From: Roseateles_E sp005503085
GTDB lineage: Bacteria; Pseudomonadota; Gammaproteobacteria; Burkholderiales; Burkholderiaceae_C
Reading direction: 5' to 3'
Length of the DNA: 64,000 bases
NCBI RefSeq assembly: GCF_028462495.1
Contig: NZ_JAQOWX010000002.1
Location: 50,998-114,997, forward strand
The translations under genes and the position numbers were made by a program. Below the pieces are notes generated by a model that was not told where the DNA came from, did no database searches, and saw only the letters and a list, made by a program, of their open reading frames with translations. Of the stretch, positions 1 to 7,448 are shown piece by piece. Numbering within the stretch: the first letter of the stretch is position 1; every line of letters starts with the position of its first letter.

Positions 1-1059
1 GCGCCCGACATCCATCTGGGCCACACCGTGGTGCTCAACAAGATGCGTCAGCTGCAGGACCTCGGGCACACGGTGATCTTCCTGATCGGCGACTTCACCT
101 CGATGATCGGCGACCCTTCGGGCCGCAACGCGACTCGGCCGCCGCTGACGGCTGAGCAGATCAAGCACAACGCCGATACCTATTACAAGCAGGCCAGTCT
201 GGTGCTGGACCCGGCCAGGACCGAGATCCGCTACAACAGCGAATGGAGCGATCCGCTGGGCGCGCGCGGCATGATCCAGCTGGCCGCCAAATACACGATG
301 GCGCGGATGATGGAGCGCGACGACTTCGCCAAGCGCTATGCCGCGCAGACGCCGATCTCGGTGCACGAGTTCCTCTACCCGCTGATGCAGGGCTATGACT
401 CGGTGGCGCTGAAGAGCGATCTGGAGCTGGGCGGCACCGACCAGAAGTTCAATCTGCTGATGGGCCGCCATCTGCAGCAGGAGTATGGCCAGGAGCCGCA
501 ATGCATCCTGACGATGCCGCTGCTGGAAGGGCTGGACGGCGTCGAGAAGATGTCCAAATCCAAGAACAACTATGTGGGCCTGACCGAGCCGGCCACGCAG
601 ATGTTCGCCAAGATTCTGTCGATCAGCGATGTGCAGATGTGGAAGTGGTTCCAGCTGCTGAGCTTCAAGAGCCTGGATCAGATCGCCGCGCTGCGCGCCG
701 AGACCGAGGCGGGGCGCAACCCCAAGGAAGCCAAGGTGCTGCTGGCCAAGGAGATCACCGCGCGCTTCCACGGCGCGGCGGCGGCCGACGAGGCCGAGGC
801 CGATTTCAACAAGCGGGCCCAGGGCGGCATTCCCGACGACATCCCCGAGCTGAGCCTCGGCGGCGCGCCGCTGGGCATCGGCGGCCTGCTGAAGGCCGCC
901 GGCCTGGTCAGCTCCGGCAGCGAGGGCTTGCGCATGGTGGAGCAGGGCGGTGTGCGCATCGATGGCGCCACCGTCAGCGACAAAGGCCTGAAGGTGGCGG
1001 CCGGTACCTTTGTGCTGCAGGTGGGCAAGCGCAAGTTCGCGCGCGTTACCCTGAGCTGA
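1..1059 (+). CDS. tyrS: tyrosyl-tRNA synthetase, 5'-truncated by window edge
   Basis: Class I aminoacyl-tRNA synthetase that charges tRNA-Tyr in the cytoplasm. The reading frame is already open at base 1, and 352 codons are present. The HIGH-type signature reads HLGH at fragment residues 5-8 and KMSKS lies at residues 183-187. An S4-like RNA-binding domain forms the C-terminus (GLRMVEQGGVRIDG). Related betaproteobacterial enzymes of about 410 residues have roughly 55-60 residues ahead of HLGH, so the missing part lies before the window. The first in-frame GTG at 28 falls after the HLGH motif and cannot be the true start. The stop codon abuts the stop of the convergent gnd with no gap. Confidence 0.96.
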   Translation, partial: APDIHLGHTVVLNKMRQLQDLGHTVIFLIGDFTSMIGDPSGRNATRPPLTAEQIKHNADTYYKQASLVLDPARTEIRYNSEWSDPLGARGMIQLAAKYTMARMMERDDFAKRYAAQTPISVHEFLYPLMQGYDSVALKSDLELGGTDQKFNLLMGRHLQQEYGQEPQCILTMPLLEGLDGVEKMSKSKNNYVGLTEPATQMFAKILSISDVQMWKWFQLLSFKSLDQIAALRAETEAGRNPKEAKVLLAKEITARFHGAAAADEAEADFNKRAQGGIPDDIPELSLGGAPLGIGGLLKAAGLVSSGSEGLRMVEQGGVRIDGATVSDKGLKVAAGTFVLQVGKRKFARVTLS

Positions 1060-2538
1060 TCAAACCGAGTAGGTGCTGGAGGCCGTGCGGCCGCCGCTGC
1101 CGGTCCAGTTGGTGTGGAAGAACTGGCCACGCGGCCGGTCCACCCGCTCATAGGTGTGGGCGCCGAAGTAGTCGCGCTGGGCCTGCAGCAGATTGGCCGG
1201 CAGGCGCGCGCTGCGCAAGCTGTCGAAGAAGGCCAGCGCGCTGCTGAAGGCCGGCACCGGAATGCCCTTGGCCACGGCCGTGGCCACCACCTGGCGCCAG
1301 CCGGCCTCGCTCTTCTTGATCGCCTGTTCGAAGAAGGGCGCCATCAGCAGGTTCTGCAGCTGCGGGTCCTGCTCGAAGGCGGCCTTGATATCGCCCAGGA
1401 AGGCGCTGCGGATGATGCAGCCGCCGCGCCACATCAGCGCGATGCCGCCGTAGTTCAGCCGCCAGCCGTTCTGCTCGGCGGCCGCCGCCATCAGCATATA
1501 GCCCTGGGCATAGCTGATGATCTTGGAGGCGTAGAGAGCCTGGCGGATCGCCTCTATGAAGGCAGCGCGTTCGCTGTTGGCATCGGTGATCCGGCGCTTG
1601 TCGCCACCGAAGATCCGGGCCGCCTCGATGCGCAGGCTCTTCATCGCCGAGACGCAGCGACCATAGACCGCCTCGGCCATCAAGGTGATCGGGATGCCCA
1701 GATCGGCCGAGGAGATCACGGTCCATTTGCCGGTGCCCTTCTGGCCGGCGGTGTCGAGAATCTTGTCGACCAGCGGCGCACCATCCTCGTCCTGCTTGGC
1801 CAGGATGTCGCGGGTGATTTCGATCAGATAGGAGTCCAGCTCGCCCCGGTTCCAGTCGGCGAACACCGCACTCATCTCGGCCGGCGTCATGCCCAGGCCC
1901 TCGTGCATCAGCTGGTAGGCCTCGCAGATCAGCTGCATATCGCCGTACTCGATGCCGTTATGCACCATCTTGACGTAATGGCCGGCGCCGCCTTCACCGA
2001 CCCAGTCGCAGCAGGGCATCTCCTGACCATCGGGGCCGGCCACCTTGGCCGCGATGGCCTGGAAGATGGGCTTCACATGGGGCCAGGCCGCCGCCGAGCC
2101 GCCGGGCATGATGCTGGGGCCGAAGCGCGCCCCTTCCTCGCCGCCGGAGACGCCGCTGCCGATGTAGAGCAGGCCCTTGGACTCGACGTACTTGACGCGC
2201 CGTGCGGTGTCGTCGAACAGCGAATTGCCGCCATCGATGATGATGTCGCCCGGCTCCAGATGGGGCAGCAGCTGCTCGATGAACTCGTCCACCGGGCTGC
2301 CGGCCTTGACCATCAGCATCACGCGGCGCGGGCGCTTGAGCAGCGACACCATCTCCTCGATCGAATGCGCGCCGATCACCTTCGTGCCCTTGGCTTCGTG
2401 GGCCAGGAATTCGTCGACCTTGGCGGTGCTGCGGTTGTGGGCGACGACGGTGAAGCCGTGGTCGTTCATGTTCAGGATCAGGTTCTGGCCCATTACGGCC
2501 AGGCCGATGAGGGCGATGTCGGCTTGCACTTGTGGCAT
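1060..2538 (-). CDS. gnd: 6-phosphogluconate dehydrogenase, decarboxylating
   Basis: Oxidises 6-phosphogluconate to ribulose 5-phosphate and CO2 with reduction of NADP, in the pentose phosphate pathway. The 492-residue protein has the usual length for the long dimeric form. It has a Rossmann loop GLAVMGQNL (residues 12-20), the substrate-binding VSGGEEGARFGPS (130-142), and the catalytic region HYVKMVHNGIEYGD with Lys190 and Glu197. The start is ATG at 2538. It is convergent with tyrS with no spacer, and the low-GC island begins about 40 bp upstream of its start. No operon partner is visible. Confidence 0.97.
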   Translation of the reverse strand: MPQVQADIALIGLAVMGQNLILNMNDHGFTVVAHNRSTAKVDEFLAHEAKGTKVIGAHSIEEMVSLLKRPRRVMLMVKAGSPVDEFIEQLLPHLEPGDIIIDGGNSLFDDTARRVKYVESKGLLYIGSGVSGGEEGARFGPSIMPGGSAAAWPHVKPIFQAIAAKVAGPDGQEMPCCDWVGEGGAGHYVKMVHNGIEYGDMQLICEAYQLMHEGLGMTPAEMSAVFADWNRGELDSYLIEITRDILAKQDEDGAPLVDKILDTAGQKGTGKWTVISSADLGIPITLMAEAVYGRCVSAMKSLRIEAARIFGGDKRRITDANSERAAFIEAIRQALYASKIISYAQGYMLMAAAAEQNGWRLNYGGIALMWRGGCIIRSAFLGDIKAAFEQDPQLQNLLMAPFFEQAIKKSEAGWRQVVATAVAKGIPVPAFSSALAFFDSLRSARLPANLLQAQRDYFGAHTYERVDRPRGQFFHTNWTGSGGRTASSTYSV

Positions 2539-2711
2539 GTTGTTGTCTTCGGCTCGTGGCGAGTCGGAATTTTAAGGGGAACCCGATCCTTATGTTCTCG
2601 CCCGCAGATCAGCCTTGGGAATCTCGGCCGCCCTGAAACACTTGGTCGGAATATGAATCGCAACTACCATCGATGCGCTCCAGGCTCGCGCAGTTGATAA
2701 GGCGATGAGTT

Positions 2712-2738
2712 TGAATTCAGGACGCTGCCCTGAATTCA
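2712..2738. repeat. perfect 10-bp inverted repeat at left edge of island
   Basis: TGAATTCAGG at 2712-2721 is followed by a 7-nt spacer and its exact reverse complement at 2729-2738. It lies 35 bp after the stop of the metallophosphoesterase gene and between that gene and gnd. There is no clear T-run on the minus strand and only a weak one (GTTGTTTT) on the plus strand. It may end the island transcript or mark the island border. The rest of the gap 2539-2772 shows no convincing gene. Confidence 0.5.
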
Positions 2739-2772
2739 GTTGTTTTGAGGCGTGTGTTGCGGAGTTCGCCAA

Positions 2773-4227
2773 TCATTGGTTCTTGATGAGAGGTTTTACA
2801 TCTAGGACAGTGTCAAAGATGGTTGCCCCTTCTTTTGCGTCAGTCCGTAGCTCGCGGCTGCATAGCTGAATTCCGTTGCTCTTAAAAGTAAGAACGGAAT
2901 AGGAATTTCTTTCAGAGCCCGCGCGTCTTTTCTCGTGTGCGCCGGTGCTGCCGCCGGCTACTATGTAGACGCCGCTATGTGGTGCCTCTCCATTGCTTGC
3001 AATGTTCTTGTAGTGCGCGAGTCGAGGTGTGTGCTGATGGCCGTGGATCGCCAGATGAACACCTGCTTGATCTGCGGAATCTAATATTTGAATAGCGTCT
3101 AGTGTTAAAGAGACTCCGTCGGTGTTTGGGGTGTCGACACGACTTACAGGCATCAGGTGGTGATGCAATGCCAAGATCCTATAAGTTGGGGCTTCTGTCG
3201 ACTTCCTGCCTAATTCCTCAAGTAATTGAGCGCCGAACTCTCCGATGTAACCGTACTCTGTCCATTTGGTGGAAACCAAGGCGCATGAATTCAGTGTGCA
3301 GATCTGAATTGTGAAATCTTCGAGTAGTAGCTCCTGGTTGCGATTAAGAGGTTCGTCAATTGCTGTCTTATTTAGCTTGTAGCGGAAAAATCGATAGTCT
3401 CTTTCGTGCTTAAGATCAATTTGCTTATCGATGAGGCTTTCAATATCGGGGCCTGCGCCTGCTGCATATCTCACAATGTCGTGGTTGCCGGGCGCAATGA
3501 AAATATTTTCTGAGGATATCCCTAGATCGCGTGCAAGGTCGTTGAGTTCGCGAAGGATGGTGCCCATTGTCTTGTCGGACCAGTCGCCTCTAGTTGTGAA
3601 ATCTCCCGTGGCAAGAATTCCTGCGATGTCTTGATCTCGTTTGATGCGCTTCAAATCGCGAAGGAGGCATTCAGGTAGTCGCTTCCTAATATCACCGATC
3701 TTCGGCGGGTTTTCCGCTGTTGGGAACCCGTAATCGTCGCCGAAGTGAAGGTCAGAAATATGCAACAGGCTGCTCCGCTTAATTCTTTCTGCTCGGGTTG
3801 TTGATGGGAGCGTGTTCGTTGACTCGTCGTCTGGTAGCAGGCTTAGAATTGTTCCCTCTTGAAAGGAGTTGCCGATCGCATCATCGTATGGTGATTCAAT
3901 TATTTCCCCCAGCAGCAACCACGCTGGTATGCGTTTCGCTTTGTCTCTGTAGTAAGCCGGGATGCGTAGGGTATCAACATTGTCCGCGTCACCCTCAACT
4001 CGCAAGCATTTGGCTGTGTAGTTTTTTCTTGCATGCCTATTAACCAGTAATACTGTTTTTGCGCCGGATTCGTGCAGTTTTAGAATAACGGTTTGCCCAG
4101 GGCTCTCGGCATCCTTCTTCCACCACCCCCACCAGACGGCGCCTTCCTTCTCCAGGATCTGCTTATGCTCTGATATGGTGTCGATGCCCGGGTCTCGGAA
4201 TCGAAGTGCTAGGCGCGGTGTTTCCAT
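2773..4227 (-). CDS. calcineurin-like metallophosphoesterase with novel N-terminal domain
   Basis: Seen: the catalytic half carries all five motifs of the calcineurin-like phosphoesterase family in order: HISDLHFGD near residue 155, ATGDFTTRGD, APGNHD, ALHHHLMP and IHGHQHTP. Members use two metal ions to cleave phosphomono- or diesters; the substrate here is unknown. The first 130 or so residues form a separate region with a striking Trp-rich motif (VWWGWWKK) that I cannot assign to a named family. ATG at 4227 is preferred (a GAGG lies about 10 nt upstream); ATG at 4266 would add 13 residues. It overlaps the 3' end of the methyltransferase-like gene by 19 nt, so the two are probably cotranscribed. 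Base composition is far more AT-rich than the neighbours, suggesting transfer. Confidence 0.82.
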   Translation of the reverse strand: METPRLALRFRDPGIDTISEHKQILEKEGAVWWGWWKKDAESPGQTVILKLHESGAKTVLLVNRHARKNYTAKCLRVEGDADNVDTLRIPAYYRDKAKRIPAWLLLGEIIESPYDDAIGNSFQEGTILSLLPDDESTNTLPSTTRAERIKRSSLLHISDLHFGDDYGFPTAENPPKIGDIRKRLPECLLRDLKRIKRDQDIAGILATGDFTTRGDWSDKTMGTILRELNDLARDLGISSENIFIAPGNHDIVRYAAGAGPDIESLIDKQIDLKHERDYRFFRYKLNKTAIDEPLNRNQELLLEDFTIQICTLNSCALVSTKWTEYGYIGEFGAQLLEELGRKSTEAPTYRILALHHHLMPVSRVDTPNTDGVSLTLDAIQILDSADQAGVHLAIHGHQHTPRLAHYKNIASNGEAPHSGVYIVAGGSTGAHEKRRAGSERNSYSVLTFKSNGIQLCSRELRTDAKEGATIFDTVLDVKPLIKNQ

Positions 4228-5309
4228 TGAAAAACATCCTCGAAGGGGGTGTCCATAATTTTCCACTCCAGCAAGGAGAGGAAATTTGTGTTCTCCAGCT
4301 CTTTTCTTATGTTAATTGAGCTGATGTTTTTTGACTGCAGTAAATTTATCAATTTGACGGCGCCATTCACAATGCCAACTTCGTTGCGTGAACTCCAAAT
4401 GTCGATTGCTTCAATGCCTTTGGCGCGCCGACTCACGGACTTCCATAGCCAATTGTTTGCTAGAGGGTGATGCTTGATGCCTTCTTTCCCAGAACTTGCC
4501 TGTTGGTGTCGGATTGCGAGCTGATAGCTGCGAAAAGAAAATCGATACCATAGCTCTCTCATCATCAAAGGCGGCGCCAATGGGATTGGCTTCCGCTTTC
4601 TGATAAGTAGAAGATCGCCTAGTCGCGGATGGGTACGACCTAAAGGAGCGGAGGCTTGGAGTTCGAAGAACGGCGTTTCGTAGGCGACTGCTTCAGTAAT
4701 AATTGTTACATCGGACCAACTTTCTAGCCAGCTAAGGAGACCCCATCGTTCTTGTTCCGCGCTTGGTCGAGTATCTATCGGCCAAAGAGTGCAAATTATC
4801 GTGCCCCTATTGCCAACTGTCTGGGCAGCCCATGCCAACCACCTTAGAAAAATCTCTGGGTACCACGGAGGGTCCAAGGCTGCGCAATCGAAAGTAAGAT
4901 CTGGAGGTGAATCGAAAGATGGATCTAGATAGATATGGCTTTTCACCAGTTGAAGCGGCTGCCGATCAATTAACAAGATGCGACTGCGTTGGGATTCAAG
5001 TTGTCGCGCCACCGATGGCATGCCCAACAGTATGCAACTCTGGGTCCCAATTAGGCTCGAAATTCGTTGAATGGAACTAGTGCAAAAACGCCAATCTGAA
5101 TCCAGAGGGTGTGGTTCAACAAGCGTTGCGACTATGCGCTCGTTTTCCGTTTCACTGTTCATGCAAGTGTGGTCATCAGGAAGTTTGCCGGTACTGCTCT
5201 TGGATGGATCCTCGCACAAGACACTGGCATTGGGTTCCTGCAATGTGTCGAGTCGGTACTGTGCTAGCGAGCGCGTTGCAGTGCAACTAAAGCAAGCACA
5301 CGTGGTCAA
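4209..5309 (-). CDS. putative DPPW methyltransferase-like protein of accessory island
   Basis: Not assigned to a named gene. Seen: a block CILLGMPSVARQLES, then ILLIDR, then FDCAALDPPW at about residues 90-150. This order (C-x-L-x-x-x-PS, an acidic strand end, then DPP-aromatic) resembles the N6-adenine methyltransferase-like/EEF1AKMT1 family (Pfam N6-adenineMlase); DPPW also occurs in MT-A70 enzymes. The C-terminal 150 residues have no recognised domain. The start is uncertain: a TTG at 5309 includes a short Cys cluster (CACFSC), and an internal ATG at 5162 gives a protein of 317 residues. It overlaps the metallophosphoesterase gene, suggesting translational coupling. AT-rich composition and rearranged borders suggest acquisition. 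Methyltransferase activity and target are inference. Confidence 0.6.
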   Translation of the reverse strand: MTTCACFSCTATRSLAQYRLDTLQEPNASVLCEDPSKSSTGKLPDDHTCMNSETENERIVATLVEPHPLDSDWRFCTSSIQRISSLIGTQSCILLGMPSVARQLESQRSRILLIDRQPLQLVKSHIYLDPSFDSPPDLTFDCAALDPPWYPEIFLRWLAWAAQTVGNRGTIICTLWPIDTRPSAEQERWGLLSWLESWSDVTIITEAVAYETPFFELQASAPLGRTHPRLGDLLLIRKRKPIPLAPPLMMRELWYRFSFRSYQLAIRHQQASSGKEGIKHHPLANNWLWKSVSRRAKGIEAIDIWSSRNEVGIVNGAVKLINLLQSKNISSINIRKELENTNFLSLLEWKIMDTPFEDVFQWKHRA

Positions 5310-5345
5310 CTTGCGCCCGTTGAGCCAGTCTCCGCCGGCGAAACC

Positions 5346-5495
5346 TTACTTGACCCAGGTGTTCAGTTGAATGAGGGGCAGCAGCACCGCCAGTACGATC
5401 ACGCCCATCGGGACGATCAGCAGCGGCTCCGGCAAGGTGGCCGCCGCCATCGAGCTGCGCTGCGCCTCGACGCCCAGTTGGCGCGCGGCGAGCAC
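5346..5495 (-). pseudogene. degenerate duplicate of gspF 3' end
   Basis: Translating the minus strand gives about 48 codons ending in LLPLIQLNTWVK and a TAA stop at 5346-5348. This matches the C-terminus of the complete GspF at 7449-8663 (LLPIIQLNTWVK), including the upstream MAAAT-EPLLIV block. The fragment has about 80% identity and a 4-codon deletion in the last membrane segment. It has no start or upstream domains, so it is a remnant. Its divergence from the intact copy argues for an imported or old copy rather than a fresh duplication. Confidence 0.8.
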
Positions 5496-5536
5496 GGCTG
5501 GGCACGGCTGAGCGGCTGAGCGTCAGGAGCGGCTGA

Positions 5537-5595
5537 GGGTCAGGTCTCCCATCTCCGAAAATATGTTCGGCTATGCAAGACGGGAGACTTGACCC
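5537..5595. repeat. REP-like palindrome at island junction
   Basis: The left arm at 5537-5550 (GGGTCAGGTCTCCC) and the right arm at 5582-5595 (GGGAGACTTGACCC) are inverted copies with one mismatch, separated by 31 nt. The GGGTCAGGT core matches the sequence in front of the RAYT gene at 44939. It sits exactly between the truncated 5'-nucleotidase gene and the gspF fragment, so it may have taken part in the rearrangement. An imperfect 16-17 bp direct repeat (gcggctgag-gtcagg) lies just left of it at about 5511-5543. Confidence 0.65.
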
Positions 5596-5610
5596 CCAGG
5601 GTTTGCCTCC

Positions 5611-6306
5611 CGGTGCGCTGCGGGCGGTGACCAGGGCGGTGCGCACCGTCATCGCATCGGTCTTGTCCTGCTGCAGGCCATGCAGGGCGGCCAGCACCGG
5701 CTTGAAGGGGCCGGCGGCCAGCGGCGTCAGCACGCGCTCGCGCTCATGGGCCTGGAAGGCGTCCAGGCCGCCGGCCTGGAAGACCCGCTCGGCCTCGTCG
5801 GAGAACAGCACGGCGTCGCCGTCGAAGGCAATGCGCAGCTCGTGGGGATGGGCGTCCGAGGCATGGGCCGACAGCGGCAACACCCGCGCGGCGGCCACAC
5901 CGGCGGCCAGCGCCGAGCGTACATCGGCCTCGTTGGCGGACAGGAAGAGCTGGGCCTTCAGCGGGCGCAGATAGCGCCAGGGCGACTCACCGCGGGTGAA
6001 CACGCCACGCTCGATCTTCAGGCCGTAATGCTGGGCCGAGCGGAACACCCGCATGCCCGATATCGGGTCATTGCGCGACAGCACGACGACCTCGACCCGC
6101 GGGCCCGCTGCGGTGTTGAAGCCCAGCAGCTTGCGCACCAGCGAGAAGGCCACGCCCGGCTTGGCCGGGATGTCCAGGCGCTGCTGCTGCAGCTGCATAT
6201 AGGCGCGGTCATCACCGTCTTCGAAGAACTGGTTCTCTTCCTCGAAGTCAAACAGCGCGCGCGATGAGATGGCGACGACCAGTTGGCCGTCCAGATTAGC
6301 AGGCAT
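5611..6306 (-). pseudogene. 5'-nucleotidase, C-terminally truncated
   Basis: The first 232 codons match the cytosolic 5'-nucleotidase family (Pfam 5-nucleotidase), with blocks VVAISSRALFDFEEEN, VVVLSRNDPISGMRVF, RIAFDGDAVLFSDEAE and MTVRTALVTARSAP. Homologues continue after SAP with the rest of the catalytic domain, including the FFDDQ-type motif. Here the frame runs instead into the REP-like palindrome and antisense-like sequence, reaching a stop only at 5287. The enzyme therefore lacks its C-terminal third and is probably inactive. The start is ATG at 6306. Confidence 0.8.
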
Positions 6307-6344
6307 GGCCCATCATAGAGGGGCCATGCGGGCTGATCTCAGGA

Positions 6345-7337
6345 TCAGTGCGTGAAGCCGATAGGCGCGCGCTTGAGTCCGGGCTCCGGCAGGTCTTCGC
6401 ACAGCACGGTGGCGCGCTTGGCCAGCTTGGCGTTGCCGAAGGCCGTCATCCAGGCACGGCGCATCTCGCGCGGCGCCAGCTCGGCCATGCGGTCCAGCAG
6501 CGCGGCGCTGGGCGTCTCGTCGAAGCGCCGGCCCCAGTCGTGCTGTTCACGGATAGCGCTGTAGAGCCGGGCCGCGATGGCGCGGGCCGCCGCGAAGTCG
6601 GGCGCCTGCACCTCATAGACATTGACGCGGTTCAGGATGGGGTCAGGGATGGTGCGGGCGTCATTGGCGGTGGCGACCCAGATCACCTGGCTGGCGTCGA
6701 CCGCGATCTCGGCGAACTCGTCGGTGAAGCTGCCGGCCGTGTCGTGCTCGAGCAGGCTGTAGAGCGAGCCCAGCGGGTCGTAGCTGACCTCGCCGCCGGC
6801 CTTGTCGATCTCATCGACCACCATCACCGGGTTCGCATAGTCGCCGTCGATCAGGGCTTCGAAGACCTTGCCGGGCCGCGCGCCCTTCCACTGGCTGGAG
6901 GCGCCCGACAAGACCCAGCCGGCGGTCAGCGAGCTCATCGAGATGAAGCCCATGCCGGTGCCCAGCAGCTGGGCGATCTGGCGGGCGAAATGGGTCTTGC
7001 CTATGCCGGGCGGGCCCAAGAGCAATAGCGGGGTGATCTCCAGCGGGTCACCGCTGTCCTCGCACAGCGCGATCTGGCGTCGCACATCGTCGAGCACCTC
7101 GTGGAAGTTGGGCAACTCCTCGTAGAGCGCGGCCATCGCCGGCAGACCCGAGGGCTTGACCTGGAAGCGCTGCGGGCCCTTGTCCAGCATGCGCTGGTAG
7201 GTGTTGCGCAAGGGCTCGTGGTCGCGCTCGGGCAGCTTGGCGAGCTTTTGCTCGACCTCGTGGACGCTGAACACACTGCGCATCTGCGCAATCGGGATGC
7301 GGGGGGCCACACAGGCGATGGCGTGAGAGCTGCTCAT
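6345..7337 (-). CDS. Lon-like AAA+ ATPase lacking a protease domain
   Basis: A 330-residue ATPase. Walker A is GPPGIGKTH (about residues 108-116) and Walker B is VMVVDEIDK; a sensor-1-type VATAND follows, then an Arg (LNRVNVYEV) at the arginine-finger position. The order and the PGK-DEIDK-DP-L-LLE-D spacing resemble the ATPase module of Lon. There is no Ser-Lys protease domain and no Lon N-domain, so it probably remodels or unfolds a partner protein. A GGAG lies 8 nt before the ATG at 7337. It lies between the truncated 5'-nucleotidase and gspF. Its partner is unknown, and a role in secretion is only suggested by position. Confidence 0.8.
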   Translation of the reverse strand: MSSSHAIACVAPRIPIAQMRSVFSVHEVEQKLAKLPERDHEPLRNTYQRMLDKGPQRFQVKPSGLPAMAALYEELPNFHEVLDDVRRQIALCEDSGDPLEITPLLLLGPPGIGKTHFARQIAQLLGTGMGFISMSSLTAGWVLSGASSQWKGARPGKVFEALIDGDYANPVMVVDEIDKAGGEVSYDPLGSLYSLLEHDTAGSFTDEFAEIAVDASQVIWVATANDARTIPDPILNRVNVYEVQAPDFAAARAIAARLYSAIREQHDWGRRFDETPSAALLDRMAELAPREMRRAWMTAFGNAKLAKRATVLCEDLPEPGLKRAPIGFTH

Positions 7338-7448
7338 GAACCGACTCCAGGCCCTGAACCGCAGGGCTCGTGTCTATTCAAGCAAACAGCGGGCCACCGT
7401 GCGCATCGAGAAAAGCCCCGATTGCCCAATAGTTCACCGTTCGTTCGC

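Noticed and set aside
2590..2772. A 60-codon minus-strand frame in the gap after the metallophosphoesterase
   Set aside because: It spans the 10-bp inverted repeat, has no ribosome-binding site or family match, and is too short to call.
5287..6306. A 339-codon intact 5'-nucleotidase
   Set aside because: Only the first 232 codons match the family; the rest is read-through of the REP-like palindrome and the gspF fragment in another frame.
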